This document shows positions 16,936 to 30,157 of a stretch of 64,000 nucleotides of DNA, in pieces. Source of the stretch: Takakia lepidozioides. Taxonomy: Eukaryota; Streptophyta; Takakiopsida; Takakiales; Takakiaceae. The position numbers and the translations under genes were made by a program. The first letter of the stretch is position 1. The number at the start of each line of letters is the position of its first letter. The notes under the pieces are model-generated. The model was not told the origin of the DNA. It ran no database searches and saw nothing but the letters and a program-made list of their open reading frames with translations. The DNA lies in the NCBI GenBank assembly GCA_030704615.1, contig CM060732.1, positions 30,113,053 through 30,177,052 on the forward strand, given 5' to 3'.

Positions 16936-17460
16936 AAATTAAAGCAATGCCTGAAACATCAAACTCACCAACCAGTCAGTGTGACTGCCAAGACTAGAAC
17001 TCTTACGCTCAGATTAAACGAGACATAATCTTGGACATTTGGATTTTCAATTGTACTATGCAGATTTAAACAGTTAGTTTCCTGTATCATATGTTCGTGA
17101 TCACTTTTCAAAGTTCAAAAGCAATATTATCGAACAAACTCTTCAGCACAAGTAAAGCTTACAATATTTCTTCAAAAGCTTTTCTGTCTGACTCCCACAC
17201 TCTGCGTGATTAAGTCCGTAGTGTTTTATATCCCACTAATTTGTGACTTCTCAAGTAGTGTAATTGATCCCAATGATGCAATGCAACACATGAGCAGTGC
17301 AACACAAAAGAAAACCACACCAGCGAGCAAATAATGGGCTGGTTACATACTACTGATGCCCCTCAAGGAAACTTTGATTGCGACAATTTACCAGTAAGGT
17401 TGAAGTGATGAAGTGACAGGTTCTTCATATATACTGTAAAGCCCACAAACTTGTATACAG
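16936..17460. other. No gene recognised; left border of the LCB2 duplication
   Basis: A/T-rich sequence with no usable frame. Similarity to the intact LCB2 gene begins just before 17461, at the start of exon 5, so the breakpoint of the duplication lies in intron 4 immediately upstream of that exon. Confidence 0.6.
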
Positions 17461-20400
17461 GTTCGACTGTTCTACATGAGGAGTTGGAGCAACAAATTGC
17501 CAAATTTGTGGGCAAGCCAGCAGCCATGGTGTATGGCATGGGCTTTGCTACAAACTCAACAACTCTGCCTGCCCTCATTGGCAAGGTGCTAACTTCAGTC
17601 TTGGCTTGCTTGGTTCTTATACTGCTGGAGGTCAGAATGGACAATTTCTGGAAAAGAGGTCTGTCAGAGCAATTTTGTGTGCTTTTGCCAAATAGTAAAG
17701 TTTGGAATTCACCCGCATAAGTCAATGGAATATCAAGGGGAACTTGAAGTCTCCGCCATGGGGGTTCGTGGCGGTGTCGTAGGTCCCTTCATTGAGAACT
17801 TTACCCTGGCCGGATTAGAAGATATAGTAACTAGCGGACAACATCTGTCCACCACATTAGGTGTGCTGATGACTTTGTCATTACCACCAAGGATGAGAGA
17901 TTGGTGGAACAATGTTTTGAAGAAGCCAAAGTTTCCTGGCAGAACGGGGCCTCCAATTGTTGGAATGTAGAGAAAGACACACATATTGTCAATGTTGGGC
18001 AAGAACTATCCCTCAGATCATATAACTAGATACCCCTGCACTCAGAGGGCTGGAAGGGAAGGTTTGTTTTGGAATACGGGTCATATTGGTCTGAGATGCT
18101 TGTCTGTTCTTGCAATGCAGGGTGGATTAATTATCAGTGACTCACTGAACCATTCATCAATTGTGGCGGGTGCTCGTGGCTCTGGTGCTAAAGTTGCAGT
18201 CTTTCAGCACAACAGTATGCCTGGCCTCATATCCTTGCAACCATTTGCCATCTTGTGCTTTTTTGGATTGCACATGGTTCAGGATCTGCTGTAGTGTGTA
18301 GACCCTGTGTTCGTCTGTCACATCTATGCATTGTGCATACTATGTGTCAGTATGTCACACCTTGGTCGAGGGGCCTAGATCTGGCAAAACTGGGTTGAGG
18401 TGAATGTGAAGAACTGTCTTGTAGCAGAGACACCTGTTTCAAATGTATAAAAATGGCTTACTGACTATCCTATATGATAGCAAACATTAAGGAAAGGAGA
18501 GGAAGGAACAAAAAGATAAAAGAAGGGGAACGGTGCATGGGTAGAGCAAGGTTAGCTGGCTGAAATGAAAATAATGCGTGAGTTTGATGAAAGGACAAGT
18601 TGACATCCACAATCTTGTGTTTTGCAGTACCTTCTCACTTGGAACAAGTACTCCGGGAAGCCATAGCTGAAGGGCAGCCCCGAACACACAGGCCCTGGAA
18701 GAAAATTATGGTGGTGGTGGAAGCAATTTACAGCATGGAAGGTGAAGTGTGTCGGCTCAAAGACAAAAAATATAAGGTGCTTTTTATTCATCCTTTGTCT
18801 CACCCCCTCCCTCCATGCCTCTACCCTTTTCCTCCCCATAGTGCCCCTCCTCCCTGCTATTTGTACTCCCATTGAGATTTTTGTGGTGCTGGATTTGATG
18901 ACATTGACTACTATGAAGGGTGGAATATAGATCCCCAGTGCCAAATGCGTGGATAAGGCCATGTTATTTCACTTGGCAGGGTTGAGTTGGCAGCAATACT
19001 TGCATCACTTCAGTGCGATTTGTAGCCTATTGAATTTGGGCGCCCACAACATAGTGCATCTACTTTCCTCATTTAATACTTGATGTCTAATATTCATTCT
19101 ACTATAGCATTAGAAACACCTATGGGGAGGTGTGTACCGTGATTGATTTGTTCTCAACCAGATTGGCACAAATGTAACTTTGATTGCTCTGGCGCTCAAA
19201 TCAACTCACATATCAATCAACCTGATTTGTAGGGTAAGCCTGCAGAATAACTTCATTACAGATGTTCACATGCTCTTCCTTCTCCTTGGGACACATTTAT
19301 CATGAAATATTTCTCGGCAGGCATACATTTACTTGGAGGCACACAGCATAGGAGCCATCGGCAAAACTGGTTGACCCTTCCGACATTGATGTGATGACGC
19401 ACTAAATCCTTTGGATCGTGTGGTGGCTACATTGCCGGGTCTGAGGTCTGACTTTCTCTCTTTTCCTTTTCTAAGATGTTTGTCAGGGGAAAGATATGAT
19501 TGTATCAAGACGGGACACATAACTGTTATCTCTTCGTGTTCAGGGGGCCTTGATGGCTGCACAGGGCCCAGGGCCCATGAGCTCATGGGACAAAGTAGAA
19601 CAACAAGACACCACTTCCAAACACGCCAAGTCGCTCCTGTCATTGTACTTGTGTACCCTTTGGCCTTTGGGTTTCCTGAAGTGGTTCTTGGTTTGTTTCA
19701 CCCTGGACCGGGGATCTTGTGGCCGTCTGGAGGTTATAGAGTTTCTTTCTTTCTATCTCTTTCTGACAACTTGCTCTTTTCTCCTGTTCCTGTTCTGACC
19801 TTGTCACTGGCTGTGCATGAGAGTGTTGGCAACCTTGGCCTGGGTTCCATAGCTTGGGGAACAACCCCAGAACCAACGCTGGGAGGGTCAGACTTTTTGT
19901 TCTGTGCCATCCAAAGGGTATCCTATGACATTAGAGTCAAATGCATTCATATAGCAGGGATCGGAAGCTTAAGCACTACCACAAGCTTTGGGGATTGGTG
20001 TGTCTAATGCAGGAACTGGTGAAATATTTGAGGTTTGTGAGTTCCGACCATCTCTATGCAACTGCTATGTCTCCACCAGCAGTGCAACAAACCATCTCTG
20101 CCCTTGAAGTCATAATGGGAGAAGATGGCAGCAACTGAGGCTAGCTAAATACGTCAGATAACCTTACAACCATCTATCATTTATATGTACTGTGTAGAAG
20201 TTGATGTACTCATTTTACCTGGCTTGCCGCAGCCTTGTGGCTGTAGACCCTACCTAGCTTGGAGGGAGCACAAGTGGTTGCTGCTTTTGGGATCAACTCT
20301 CAAACTGAGTGAGAAGGATACCTAAAATTTCGTTCTTTACCTTTCTTTAATTTCAATGTTGTTTTGAATATTGCAGGGGCTCAGAAGCTAGCACAGGTGT

Positions 20401-21381
20401 GGGAAAACAGCAATCTCTTTAGGGATGAACTTCGCAAAATGGGCTGTGAAGTGCTGGGTGATGCAGACTCACCAGTCATGCCAATTATGCTCTATAAACC
20501 TGGCAAGATTCCAGCGTTCTCCCGCGAGTGCTTGAAGCGTAATGTATGCCCCTCACTCCTCCCCCCCTTTTTTTTTTGTCTCTTCAAAGTCTTATCATAG
20601 TGGTACGGTCATAGAATGCAGTCTTCATGGAGGTTCACCTCTGGGTGTGCAGGTACGGTTGTTTCGGTGGCATTTCCTGCAACTCCCCTGTTACTGTCTA
20701 GGGCACGTATTTGCATCTTGGCGGCGCACACCCGTGAGGACCTTCAACAAGGGCTTGAGGTTTTTACTTCATTATCCTGGAAGCTTACATTCTTTGTATT
20801 TCCGGGGACTTCACAGGTTTCAATTTGCCCACTATCGGCACATTTCTCTCGGGGCCTTTTTTGTTGACTTTACAAACTTCCTTCCATTCTTTGTCCCTCC
20901 CTCCCTCCCTCTCTCCTAGTCTACCTTTGAACAATAGACCGATGCAAAGACCCTAAAAAAGGTAGTGTCTGTTCCTCTCGTTCCGTCCAGACTGGGTGCT
21001 TGGTCTATGGCCACAACAACGTCTGATGAGTACATTCTCTCCTAGTCGCAGAGGCTTTGAAGACCTGAAGTGTCTGGCAGTTTGCCTGCATGACACTTCA
21101 TCTTCAGGTGACACTTGCTGATTTTTAGTGATTTCTTGTTTTTAACCCCATGTCCCTCGGGCCGCAGTGGATGTTACCATTCCTTCTCTCCCCTGTTGGC
21201 ATTATGAAGGTTTATGTGTTGTTTGTTCATTTAACATTCTGACACCTGTTGATTTTCTCCCCTTTTTGTACAGGTTATTGGTGAGGTCTGTGAGATGTGC
21301 CACCTGAAGTACTTTCCGGGTGGTGAGATGACAGAGAAGGATTATCCACACCTCACATTCATGAATGACCCATTCGGCTAA
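17461..21381 (+). pseudogene. LCB2 pseudogene (exons 5-12)
   Basis: An inverted copy of the LCB2 gene starting at exon 5. Exon equivalents: 17461-17585, 18121-18214, 18628-18776, 19321-19445, 20013-20139, 20377-20543, 20653-20759, 21274-21381. Exons 1-4, with the membrane segment and half of the N-terminal domain, are missing. Exon 7 has lost 15 nt in frame. Exon 8 has lost 37 nt in total, including part of the catalytic-lysine loop and one residue of the YLDEAH motif, and it acquires a TGA. Exon 9 has an Arg codon changed to TGA and its donor GT changed to GC. Exon 11 has a 1-nt deletion. Exon 12 ends differently from the intact gene (KDYPHLTFMNDPFG). Several independent lesions make a functional product very unlikely. 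Confidence 0.93.
17690..18005 (+). pseudogene. Group II-maturase-like RT fragment, duplicated copy
   Basis: The inverted copy of the fragment in LCB2 intron 5. It encodes GVRGGVVGPFIENFTLAGLE, then in a different frame a CADDFVIITKDERLVE-like block. It is shorter than the copy at 6737-7100 because the sequence between the two blocks has been reduced. Confidence 0.55.
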
Positions 21382-21677
21382 AATGCATTTTAGCCATGCT
21401 GCCAGTGGACTATTAATGTTACTGTGTAGAGGAATGAGTTTCCGCTCTTGAACGTAATTTTTCTCCAAGTTGTGGTTTCTGTGTCTCTGGTTGGGGGACC
21501 CCTCGTCCACAATGGTACAGGATTGGAGGGCCATTTTTTTTTTCTTGTAAAAGAAATTTTAGGACGCACTCTGGCTATGAGGGTGCAGTTCCCTGAGGTA
21601 CTAATCCTTCTGGAGTTGGTGGTGGGGCGATATCTTCCAGACATTTAGACAGACAGAAAACCTGTTGTTTAGGATAG

Positions 21678-22094
21678 GGAAATTACACACATCGGGACTA
21701 GTAGGGGTGATGGCGGGTCTCTCTCTCTCTCTCACACACACACGCACCTTACAGCTGGTCTTTTTCAGCCCAACGGTTTGCTGCATGGTAGAAAGTTGGG
21801 TTCATTGTGAATCATGCTTTATAATTTGAAGGAAGTTCATGTCAGTTTTGTTGGAGAGTTTAGGTGACTTCTTGTAAGCTTCTGTTTGACATGGTTTTTG
21901 AAGGAAGATTGTTCCTTTTCACCAAGATTGCTCTGCAGATATGGTCTGTGTGGCTTTTTGGGGTACCCTTTTGTTTTTGTCTTGAAAGGTGGACAATGAG
22001 AGAGCTGTCTCTACACTCCGGACATTATAGAGTGAAGTCTCTGGTTGGTGGGTGAGAAGCAGCCCGGCTGCCAGTGTGAGTAGACAAAAAGGAC
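21678..22094 (+). repeat. Three-copy ~400-bp repeat, copy 3
   Basis: Downstream of the LCB2 pseudogene, in the same relative place as copy 1 behind the intact gene. It contains CT/CA microsatellites (21718-21745) and the short frame 21864-22055. Similarity to the other copies stops around 22094, which is also the right border of the inverted duplication. Confidence 0.75.
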
Positions 22095-23514
22095 AGTATT
22101 TGATCCCTGCACTAGATGCTGAGGTTTCAATTCTCCAGCCCCCATCATAGATCAATGAGTCAAATTTTGAATCATTTCATTATACTAATCTTGACATCTG
22201 TTCTGTGCCAGTTGACCGCTATGCAGTTTGTACTCAGAGAGCCAGTTTGCTTTATTTTCTGCGTGCGTACCTTTGGGCCCTTGTTTCATCGAAAGTCAGC
22301 ATATGCAAAGGAGTCTGAAAAACAGAGCATTTGGCTTATAGGTATGAAATCTGGAAAAATAATCACTCAGCTGCCTTTATTAGGAGGAAATTCGTCAGAA
22401 TGAAGAATGGAGATTGAACAGGCCACGAAAGCACATGTGTTGTGATCTGCATGGTTGAAGACCACAATCTTCTTGGATGCGGAGATGAAGAGATACACCT
22501 ATTTCCAGAAACAGACTTCGTATAAATGTTACTGTCTAGTATACAATGATAGATTACATATTCTCCAATGAGGATTCATATGCCTGCTTAGAAATTTGCC
22601 TAGAGCTCAGCAAGCATCACATTGCCCTGTTGAGAACCCAGGCAGGCTCAAGTAACAAGAGTACTTTGATATTTGCCTGTGCCACAAGGGGTGAAGTGGA
22701 AATGGGCTCGGGAGAGGAGAGTTTTCTCTCTACCCATACGTCAATTGAGTTGCATAGACCTGGACCTTGTATTTTCTTAATCTGCAATTCATGAAATATG
22801 CTGCCCCAGATCGAATTCTTTCAATGGATTTGAAGCTTTCCTTACATCCAAAACTAGGCTTGAATCTAGCAAGGGGGGACATCCTATTAGCTTGACCCTT
22901 GCCCTGGAGAGCCCCCACAATCAAAAGATGTGAAGAGATAAGAGAAGCAACTGTATGGGTTATAGGTGAGAGAAGAGAGTGTGAACACCTTGAGACAGGA
23001 AAACTGTTGAAGGCCTGGTTGATTATGGTGGCCTTGCAGGTCCACAGTAAGTTGAGAAGGACTCCATTGAGGTGTTTCAAATTCACACTTGTTTGTTTTT
23101 AGCATTCCAGTGCATATCACTCCTTCTCTCTCATATTTTCCACACTCATCTTTTGTGACTTGCATTCTGCATTGTATTGTTCGTTGGAAGGCCGCTGTCA
23201 TCCAAGTTACACCTTCATCCAAGTGGCGATTCTGATACGGCAAAACAGAGTGTTTGGGTTTAGCCAGGAGTGCGGCACTGCCTGGGGTTTTGGTTTGTCG
23301 AGGATTTTGGGAGCTGCGAGGAAGACCATGGAAATGGAGTCGATGCGCACAACAGAGGAGCGTAGGGCCTCTCTGTCTGCGGGACCACGCCATGAACCTC
23401 CCCCTCATGCCTCTCTTTACCTTCTTCCAACTTACTGGTCTGTCTTTCTTTCTCTGTGGACGTTAAACAGTTTATTTCTTTCTCTTTTCTTATCTAGTGC
23501 TAAAATCATGATTT
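22095..23514. other. No gene recognised
   Basis: Several frames of 80-120 codons occur on both strands (for example 23160-23528 plus and 23408-22887 minus). They overlap each other, lack recognisable motifs and contain simple-sequence runs. An upstream exon of the methyltransferase could lie here, but none was identified. Confidence 0.5.
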
Positions 23515-26500
23515 ATGACCTTGCATAATGTAGTCAACGTAGAAAGATGTAAAGGCAGAAGATGTCAACTTTTAATACGTCAAAATGTTTTCTTCTTAGC
23601 GGGTTTGTCGCCGCATGATGTACTGCGGAGCAAGTGTGAATTCTTCAAGCTTTCAAGAAGAGCCTACATCAATCTTAAGGCCTGTACATGGAGCTATGCA
23701 TCGTCAAAATCAGTTGTTGGAAGTGGAGGAGGAGTGATTATTGTCAGTCTGACGCATTTCACAGATGTTGTAGTCAGCTCAACTTTCTGGTGACAGCTCG
23801 CATTAGATAATTTCTTTGCCTTCCAGGCGTTCCAGGTTCAAACGGATAACGACTCTTCAGTTGTTTTCTTGACCACACGTTCGGAACCAGAACATATCGA
23901 ACTGTAACCATGGTTGAGAGAATGTAAAATAAATAGAATGTTAACTTGTAAGGGAATGTAAAATTTCGCTTCCATCCGATCCACATTCACGTCCAATTCA
24001 TCGTCAGGCAAAATTTTATAGGAGTTGGTCAACATAAACTTGCTGCTCAATTGAGACCAGATTGGCCCTGCCATTTGACATTTTGATGTTGATGTTGGTT
24101 TCTGGCAGGGATAAGAGGTTTGCAACAGAGCAGCATTATGAGTGGTTTAAAGAGTACTCTCATTTTCGGCATCTCCTTTTGTCCTACATCAAACCAACTG
24201 ATCGGGTGAACAAACGATGACGAACAAGTGATTAATGTTTGTTTACATGCTTGAGAGAAAGAACTATATAGCTTCGCATAAGCTGGGATGCGTACGTTAA
24301 ATTGGATAGCATGGATCCCATGAGACACTATTCTGGGCAATATTCTTAACATTAAGCTTCCCTCGTGAGTTTGAAATTCCCACTTGCTTTAATTAATTTG
24401 TACAAACTAGTTGAATGTTTCTTATTTGTCAGGTGCTAGAGGTGGGAGCAGGATCCTCACGTCTGAGTGAAGAGATGTATAAGGATGGTATCACACGTAT
24501 AACATGCACAGATCTGTCACCTATCGCTGTTGAGCATATGCAAGAGAGGTTCCAAGCAACTCCAGGTCTGATGTCTCATCTCGCGACTGTTTCGTGGCTT
24601 TGTAGCACGTAGGCAGAGATTATGTATTAATGGTCAAAGATCCAGAAAAACAGTTAAGGTCAGTTTATTTGATGTTTAGGGTTGTGCCTTTTTGTTGGTC
24701 ATATCTAGCTACTCTTCTCCATTGTGTCAGTTGGTGTCTCTGCTACTAAAGTCATGAAAACAGCCCTTTCCTCAGATTCTTGGTTCCTCCTGTTGCCATT
24801 TATCTCCTTGGTGCCATGAGAGGTGATTTTTATAGATTTAATGTTTTCTGGAAGATCCCTGATGAAACCAGCCACTAATCTGGGTATTGACTTGGCTACC
24901 CAGATCTGAAATAGATAGAGTCTATTTGTTTCTGTCTGTCAGACAATTGAAAGACATCTTTCCTGCATCCATAAGAAGAAATTGACTTGGAATCTGGATT
25001 TGCTAAGGAGTGGCTTATGTGGTTGTCTGCATACCATGCATGTAACAGGCATGGTGGCGGCAGAGGCGGACATGTTGAATCTCCCATTTGATGATCACAG
25101 CTTTGATGTGGTTATCGAAAAGGGTGCCCTGGTAAGTCCTCCTACCTCTTACAACATATTGTGATGAACATGGGTGTCCCTTTGCTAGTGAGCTTCTTGA
25201 GGCTCCTCTTTCTCTCTTTCAATGGTATGCTTTGTAGTGTTATGCCTTCGTCAGGTAGAGTTCCCCACCTGCGAGTGCAAACCTTGGGACTTGCTCCAGA
25301 CAGGTAATTATAGGGGAATGATTCAAGGGTGTGTTATTGATGAGATCCAGTGTCTTCCTTCCTCTTCTCTCACTGGACTAGTAAGTGACAACGTTCATTG
25401 TCTGTTTTTTCTTAGATAACCCTGTTGTCTTAGGATGTACTTTTTGTGGACAGTGGTGATCCATGGAAGCCGAAGCTGGAGGTGACAAACAGGGTGCACT
25501 CCATGCTGACAGAGACTCACCGTGTTTTGGTCCCAACAGGCCTCTTCATTTCCATAGCTTTTGGCCAGGTGTGGGCTCTGTTTGATTTGAAGTTTCTATC
25601 TGCTTTCTCTTTCTTAAATTGCTTTCCTTCTACAGGAAGTGTTTTAAGTGGACTGGGTGAAACTAATGCAGATGCTGGGGCCTTGGAGGGTAGATCTCCC
25701 TTGTCTCTATCCTAACGTTAATATTTATAGTATGGACCTCATGTTAAGTTATTTACTGACTACAGAAGACAAACCTTCTGACACCAAGCACATCTGCTGT
25801 CCTGGCAGCCACACTTCAGGCGACCGTTGTTTGAGGCAGAGGGCTTCACATGGTCAATGCAATGGGTGACTTTTGGCGACACCTTCCACTACTTCTTCTA
25901 TATGCTGCGCAAGGTATGGTTTTGTTTGCTTCAATATTAAGTCTCAATTGCATGACATCTGTGCCCTCCTGATGTTTCTGTCTTTAACCTCAGTTAATAC
26001 GAGCTAGAGCACAGTAATCACGACTAGCTGTGAAAGAGCTCCAGCAGTTTTCTGAGGTTGTGACTGTACCAGGGAGGGGTCGTATCTCATGGGATGAGTT
26101 ATGATGTTTTCTCCCTGCCTCTTTCCTGCTCCATTCGAATTGGGTGTGGAATTCATGTCTCCGGATTATACCACCCCCCCCGCCCCCCCCACCATGGCTC
26201 CTACCTAGACTTGTCCCACTCAGCCTTGCAGTGCCCAGACATTGGCTTCATCCAAGGTTGTCCCTCTCTAGGCGTCCCCAAAGCCTGCCCTTAAAGACCA
26301 ACCGAGTTGGGCACGCCTTGACTCACAGTCAACCTCTCCCAAGTCCGCAGGGATTTGCTGCTGTATCTTGATATCATCAAGAACAATCTTAAGTTATGAC
26401 ATAATCTCACCATCCCTTCCCTCAAAGCCCTCCACCTCATTGCTGCCAGATCCCTCACTTTGTTGAGTTTCAACTAACTAAGTAAAAGGTGGACAAAGTG

Positions 26501-26918
26501 TGCAGCAGTCTACTATTTAAGATAAGAGTCCACCCCTAAAATGCCTAAAAGGGCGCAGTGGAACTGTGGAAGAGACTCTTACTTTTGGTGGCTTTGGTTG
26601 GTGTCATTCTCTCTCTCAAGCCTGTTGTTTAGAGAGTATGGCAAGAACGTTCCAACAGCACGTCTCATTCTCCTCCCAGATCACTTGTCAATTTGTTGGC
26701 ATGTCTGGGTACCATATTGGGTCAAATGTTTCGCATAATATATAGAAACTGTTGTTATTCTACTCATAATCTTCATTTTCTCTGTCATGCAGGGTACTGC
26801 AATTTTCAAGCCTGTTCCTATGGGTCCCAGCACCCTGGGAGAGAAGGTAAATATGGAGCATGAGCACATGGATAGTGAAGACTTTTTGTTGCATTCAACA
26901 CTCCTCGATGATGACTAG
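23515..26918 (+). CDS. Class I methyltransferase, EEF1AKMT4-like
   Basis: Confident exons: 24109-24205, 24433-24565, 25049-25131, 25434-25568, 25809-25913, 26793-26918 (stop TAG). The phases agree and give 225 residues. The first begins in mid-codon with DKRFATEQHYEWFKEYSHFR, the lead-in seen in EEF1A lysine methyltransferase 4 relatives. VLEVGAGSSRLSEEM is the SAM-binding motif I, TDLSPIAVEHM the acidic loop, and FDVVIEKGAL followed by GDPW resembles the family's VLEKGTLD...DPW segment. The C terminus (YMLRKGTAIFKPVP) has a TFGDTFHYFFY strand before it. The likely role is lysine methylation of translation elongation factor 1A or a similar protein in the cytosol; the substrate is inferred. 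The start is uncertain. An open stretch at 23515-23786 ends with a GT donor in the right phase to rebuild a Trp codon and could be the 5' exon. Confidence 0.8.
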
Positions 26919-28388
26919 TTGTCCGTCTATCAGGGCCCGTGTGATTCAATCGGGGCTAGTCTGCACTCATGAAATTTTAGTTTCGACTTGAGCATATGAA
27001 GTGTGTGGAGCAAGTTACAATCTCCATGGTGAAAAGTCATGCTTGCCTTTCAAAGTGGAAGTTTATGCCCTGTGCTGCCCCTCACAAACATAGAACCCAT
27101 CCTTGGCAATTATTTGGGTTCCTTTAAGAACAACTACAAATATGAATGCTTCAAGAATTAACCACACAGGGTTTGTGATGTTGTATACTACACTTCCAGC
27201 TCTTAAGACAGGTGCGGTAGTGAACCATAGGACTGCAATCATTCAAACCCCCTTCACTTCTATGATCAACCAACCAACCTTCGCTCAAGTGCACAATGAT
27301 ATCATGGCCGTACAAGACGGGGCGGAAAGAAAATAGAAGATTGCACTAAGCCGTGGCATGTTGCACCTGTGCTTCAGTGGAGAAGAAGAGCATCTCTACA
27401 GTGGTGAGTAGTACAATAGAATTGGTAGTTTGTTGAGTAGCTTGTGGTGGATTGCAAACAAAAGCAGAGTTGGGCGGTGATGGAATGATGAGTGTTGGTT
27501 GGACACTCCATCAACATGTTTCAGAGAGTAATATCCTGTCAACGCTTCTCAGATGTGGGTCAAGAGAAGCACCTCATGGAAGTCTTTCAAGGACGTACAA
27601 GCCTTGTCACTTTGAACCCATAACTATCGTCTGTCTCAGTGATTATTATGAAGGGTTGTACCGTCCGTGAGTCGCATCTGAGCGTTAAGGTTTGTAAGAG
27701 TATGATAACTTAGCAAGGCTGACACTAAGTTAAGTTTGTTGACTCATGTTTGTTGCTCTCTTTCGCGGAAGCCAAGGGGGTGGGGGTAAGTAAGCGGTGA
27801 CCGCTCAATCTCAAACTTTCTATTTCTGAACTCTAAAATTCACAGCTCCTTCCTCATCAGAACTTCATCGCACCAACTTCAGTGAACAATTTGGTTCACA
27901 CTCGCTCTATTTCTGAGCTTCCACAGCTGTTTCCAGCCTACGTTAGAGCTCTGTAGCATCAATGCTCCAAATGCACCTCACCAACTGACAGTGGAGTGCT
28001 TGCCATTATATTCTACACACCAAGTGCTTGCTTATAAATTCTAGCAAACATCTTTTGACAATGGGATTGCAAGCTTTGGGCTTTTTAGGTTTGCAACAAG
28101 TGGCTCAGAGCCGATGAGAAGAGAGAGTCCTGCCCTACAAAATAAATTTATTCCTCAGGATGAATGAGAATCATTATTTCATCCAAACTGAATGAAATTG
28201 TGAAAATGAAGGAGTAAGTGTTTTCCAAACCGTTTGATGAATAAAAAGTAAGGCATTGAGAAATTTGAAAGAAAAACATCCAAATTTTTTTTGACTTACC
28301 GAAAAAAATTATTTTGTTTTTGGAAAAGGGAGCGTGGGACTGCAGGTCACGTGAGGCACGTCCGCGACACGTGAGGAGAAAACAGTAA
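26919..28388. other. No gene recognised
   Basis: Low-content intergenic sequence with frames of fewer than 80 codons and no motifs. It separates the methyltransferase from the pogo-like transposon remnant. Confidence 0.5.
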
Positions 28389-28390
28389 TA

Positions 28391-29256
28391 CAGTCGACCC
28401 TCCTTTATTGTTACGCCTTGAGAGTAAGAAAAAAATAACAATAACAGAGTGATAACATATTACCAATTAAAGAGGGCGACCAAGACTCTTCTTAACATTT
28501 ATCCATGTCACAGTAAACCAGGGATGATTTCAAAAAAGAGTTACACGTCAAATCGACTGAAAATTCTGTCAATAGTGTCATGTCGACAATTTGCAACCTG
28601 CAACGTAAATAACTTAGACTATTTTCTACAGATCTAACCCTATTAGAAAGTCTCTCAACCAACCACCGAGGGTGGTTGTTCTAGAAACATATTAATCACT
28701 TTGAATTCCTCCTGAACATTGGAAAATGTCACTTGTGCCACTGGATATAAAATAGGTTCGTTAGGTTCGTCTTCGTCATCTTCAGTTTCAACGTTTGCAC
28801 AAGGATCAATGAGTTCCCAGGCTTTCCGTAGGTGCATATGGAGTGTTCAAACCGTGTTCTTCCTCGTAATGAACAAATTCGTGAACCCCCCATAGTCAGA
28901 AACGTAACTATATTGCATTATACAGAGCCAATTTGCTAGACATCCATCCCTATATTAATTCAGAAATTTAATCGTCACATGTGGGTGGTTCCACATTATT
29001 TATTTCTTAATGAAATGTCAATGGAAATATTTATGTTTCAACCTACTTTAGGCGGCCTTCACTGTACTTTCCTAACAAAGAGGTGGACATAACGTATATC
29101 AAGGGTCACTTTACAAAGGAGGGAGTACCATTTGTGTAACGTTTAACATATAACATCCCTACTGCCGCATAGTGTAAAATTTTAGGGAGTAAAAAAAAGA
29201 TAACAATTACACCCCTTATAACACATAAAGAGGGCACATTTGGCCAGGGTTGACTG
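28391..29256. mobile_element. Tc1/mariner-type (pogo/Tigger-like) DNA transposon remnant
   Basis: The left end reads CAGTCGACCCTCC and the right end, in reverse complement, CAGTCAACCCTGG. These are short terminal inverted repeats beginning CAGTC, as in pogo/Tigger elements. Both ends are flanked by TA (28389-28390 and 29257-29258), the target duplication of this superfamily. The 866-bp interior is too short for a full transposase but keeps a C-terminal-like piece on the minus strand. Confidence 0.65.
28655..28837 (-). pseudogene. Transposase C-terminal fragment (pogo/Tigger-like)
   Basis: Encodes a 60-residue frame with AWELIDPCANVETEDDEDEP and later EEFKVINMFLEQPP. The pattern of AWxxI, an acidic linker and a late Phe/Leu-rich helix resembles the tail of DDE transposases of the pogo/Tigger/jerky group. 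The catalytic region is absent. Its position inside the TA-flanked element supports the assignment. Confidence 0.45.
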
Positions 29257-29258
29257 TA

Positions 29259-30157
29259 ATGTTTTACTAGGGTCAAATTTTACTTACAAAACAGTCTGTC
29301 AGTGGGCCCCATTGGACAGGCCTGGATCGTTGAGGCAGGAGGAAACTGTCCAACAAAAATCATCCATTCAGCAAACCCAGTATACTGACCCTTGTCTTGG
29401 ACTAGACCAGTAAAATTTACCAATTACCAATTACCACCTTCCATTCACATTCTCAGATGTTCCAGTTAGCTCATAGTAAATAAGAAGCAAATATATACAT
29501 ACAGATTATTCACAGTGATGTTTGGAATGTTTGATATAACTTACCTCCATCTTTTTTCTATTTTTTATTTTCAAACAAAGGGGATGGATGAAAGTCAGAC
29601 TCCAAGAAACTGAGATTTGAAAAGGAAAAATATGAGATTTGAGAACTCTCAGTGTTTCATACTTGAAAAAAAAGATTAAAAGGGGGTTTCATAGTAAAGA
29701 GAGATTAGTGTGGGAGGTAAGTTAGTTGGTAGTTGTAGGACGTGATTGGGTGGCAGCCGCCAAGTGCAGGTACTTACGACAGGAAATACATCCTTGAGCT
29801 CTGGCTATGGCGGCACTACGGATATTCGTGCAGCTTTGGAGTAGTTTAGCGGGGGCGGTGCCACTCCATCTGCCACCCTGCTGTCCACTGGGAACGCGTC
29901 TATAATATTTGAGGCAGTGTGGAGAAGGGTCTCGCAACTTCCTGGATACGAGTAGAGCCTTGATTGAGTTGCTGTTGTTGGGTGCCCGGAAGTGAAGGGG
30001 AGGAGAGACGGAAGAGGCGCTTCAACTGATAGGGAGATGTAACTCAGTGACACAGGACTGATAATGAGCTGAAAAAATATTCCAGGTTAAGATCACTGAC
30101 TGCCGAAAGGTCTGCCGACACGATTCCAAGGGACGGAAGATAGAGAGCTGTCACGAA
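29259..30157. other. Upstream region of YSL; no gene
   Basis: A/T-rich sequence, including another 'ttttttattttcaaacaaaggggatgg' stretch near 29559 that resembles repeats near 1757 and 9968. The last few hundred bases must hold the YSL promoter and 5' UTR, but no clear TATA box was chosen. Confidence 0.45.

Noticed and set aside
19411..20007. 198-codon plus-strand frame in the LCB2 pseudogene
   Set aside because: It runs from decayed exon 8 through the intron and shows no protein pattern; it mirrors the intron frame of the intact copy.
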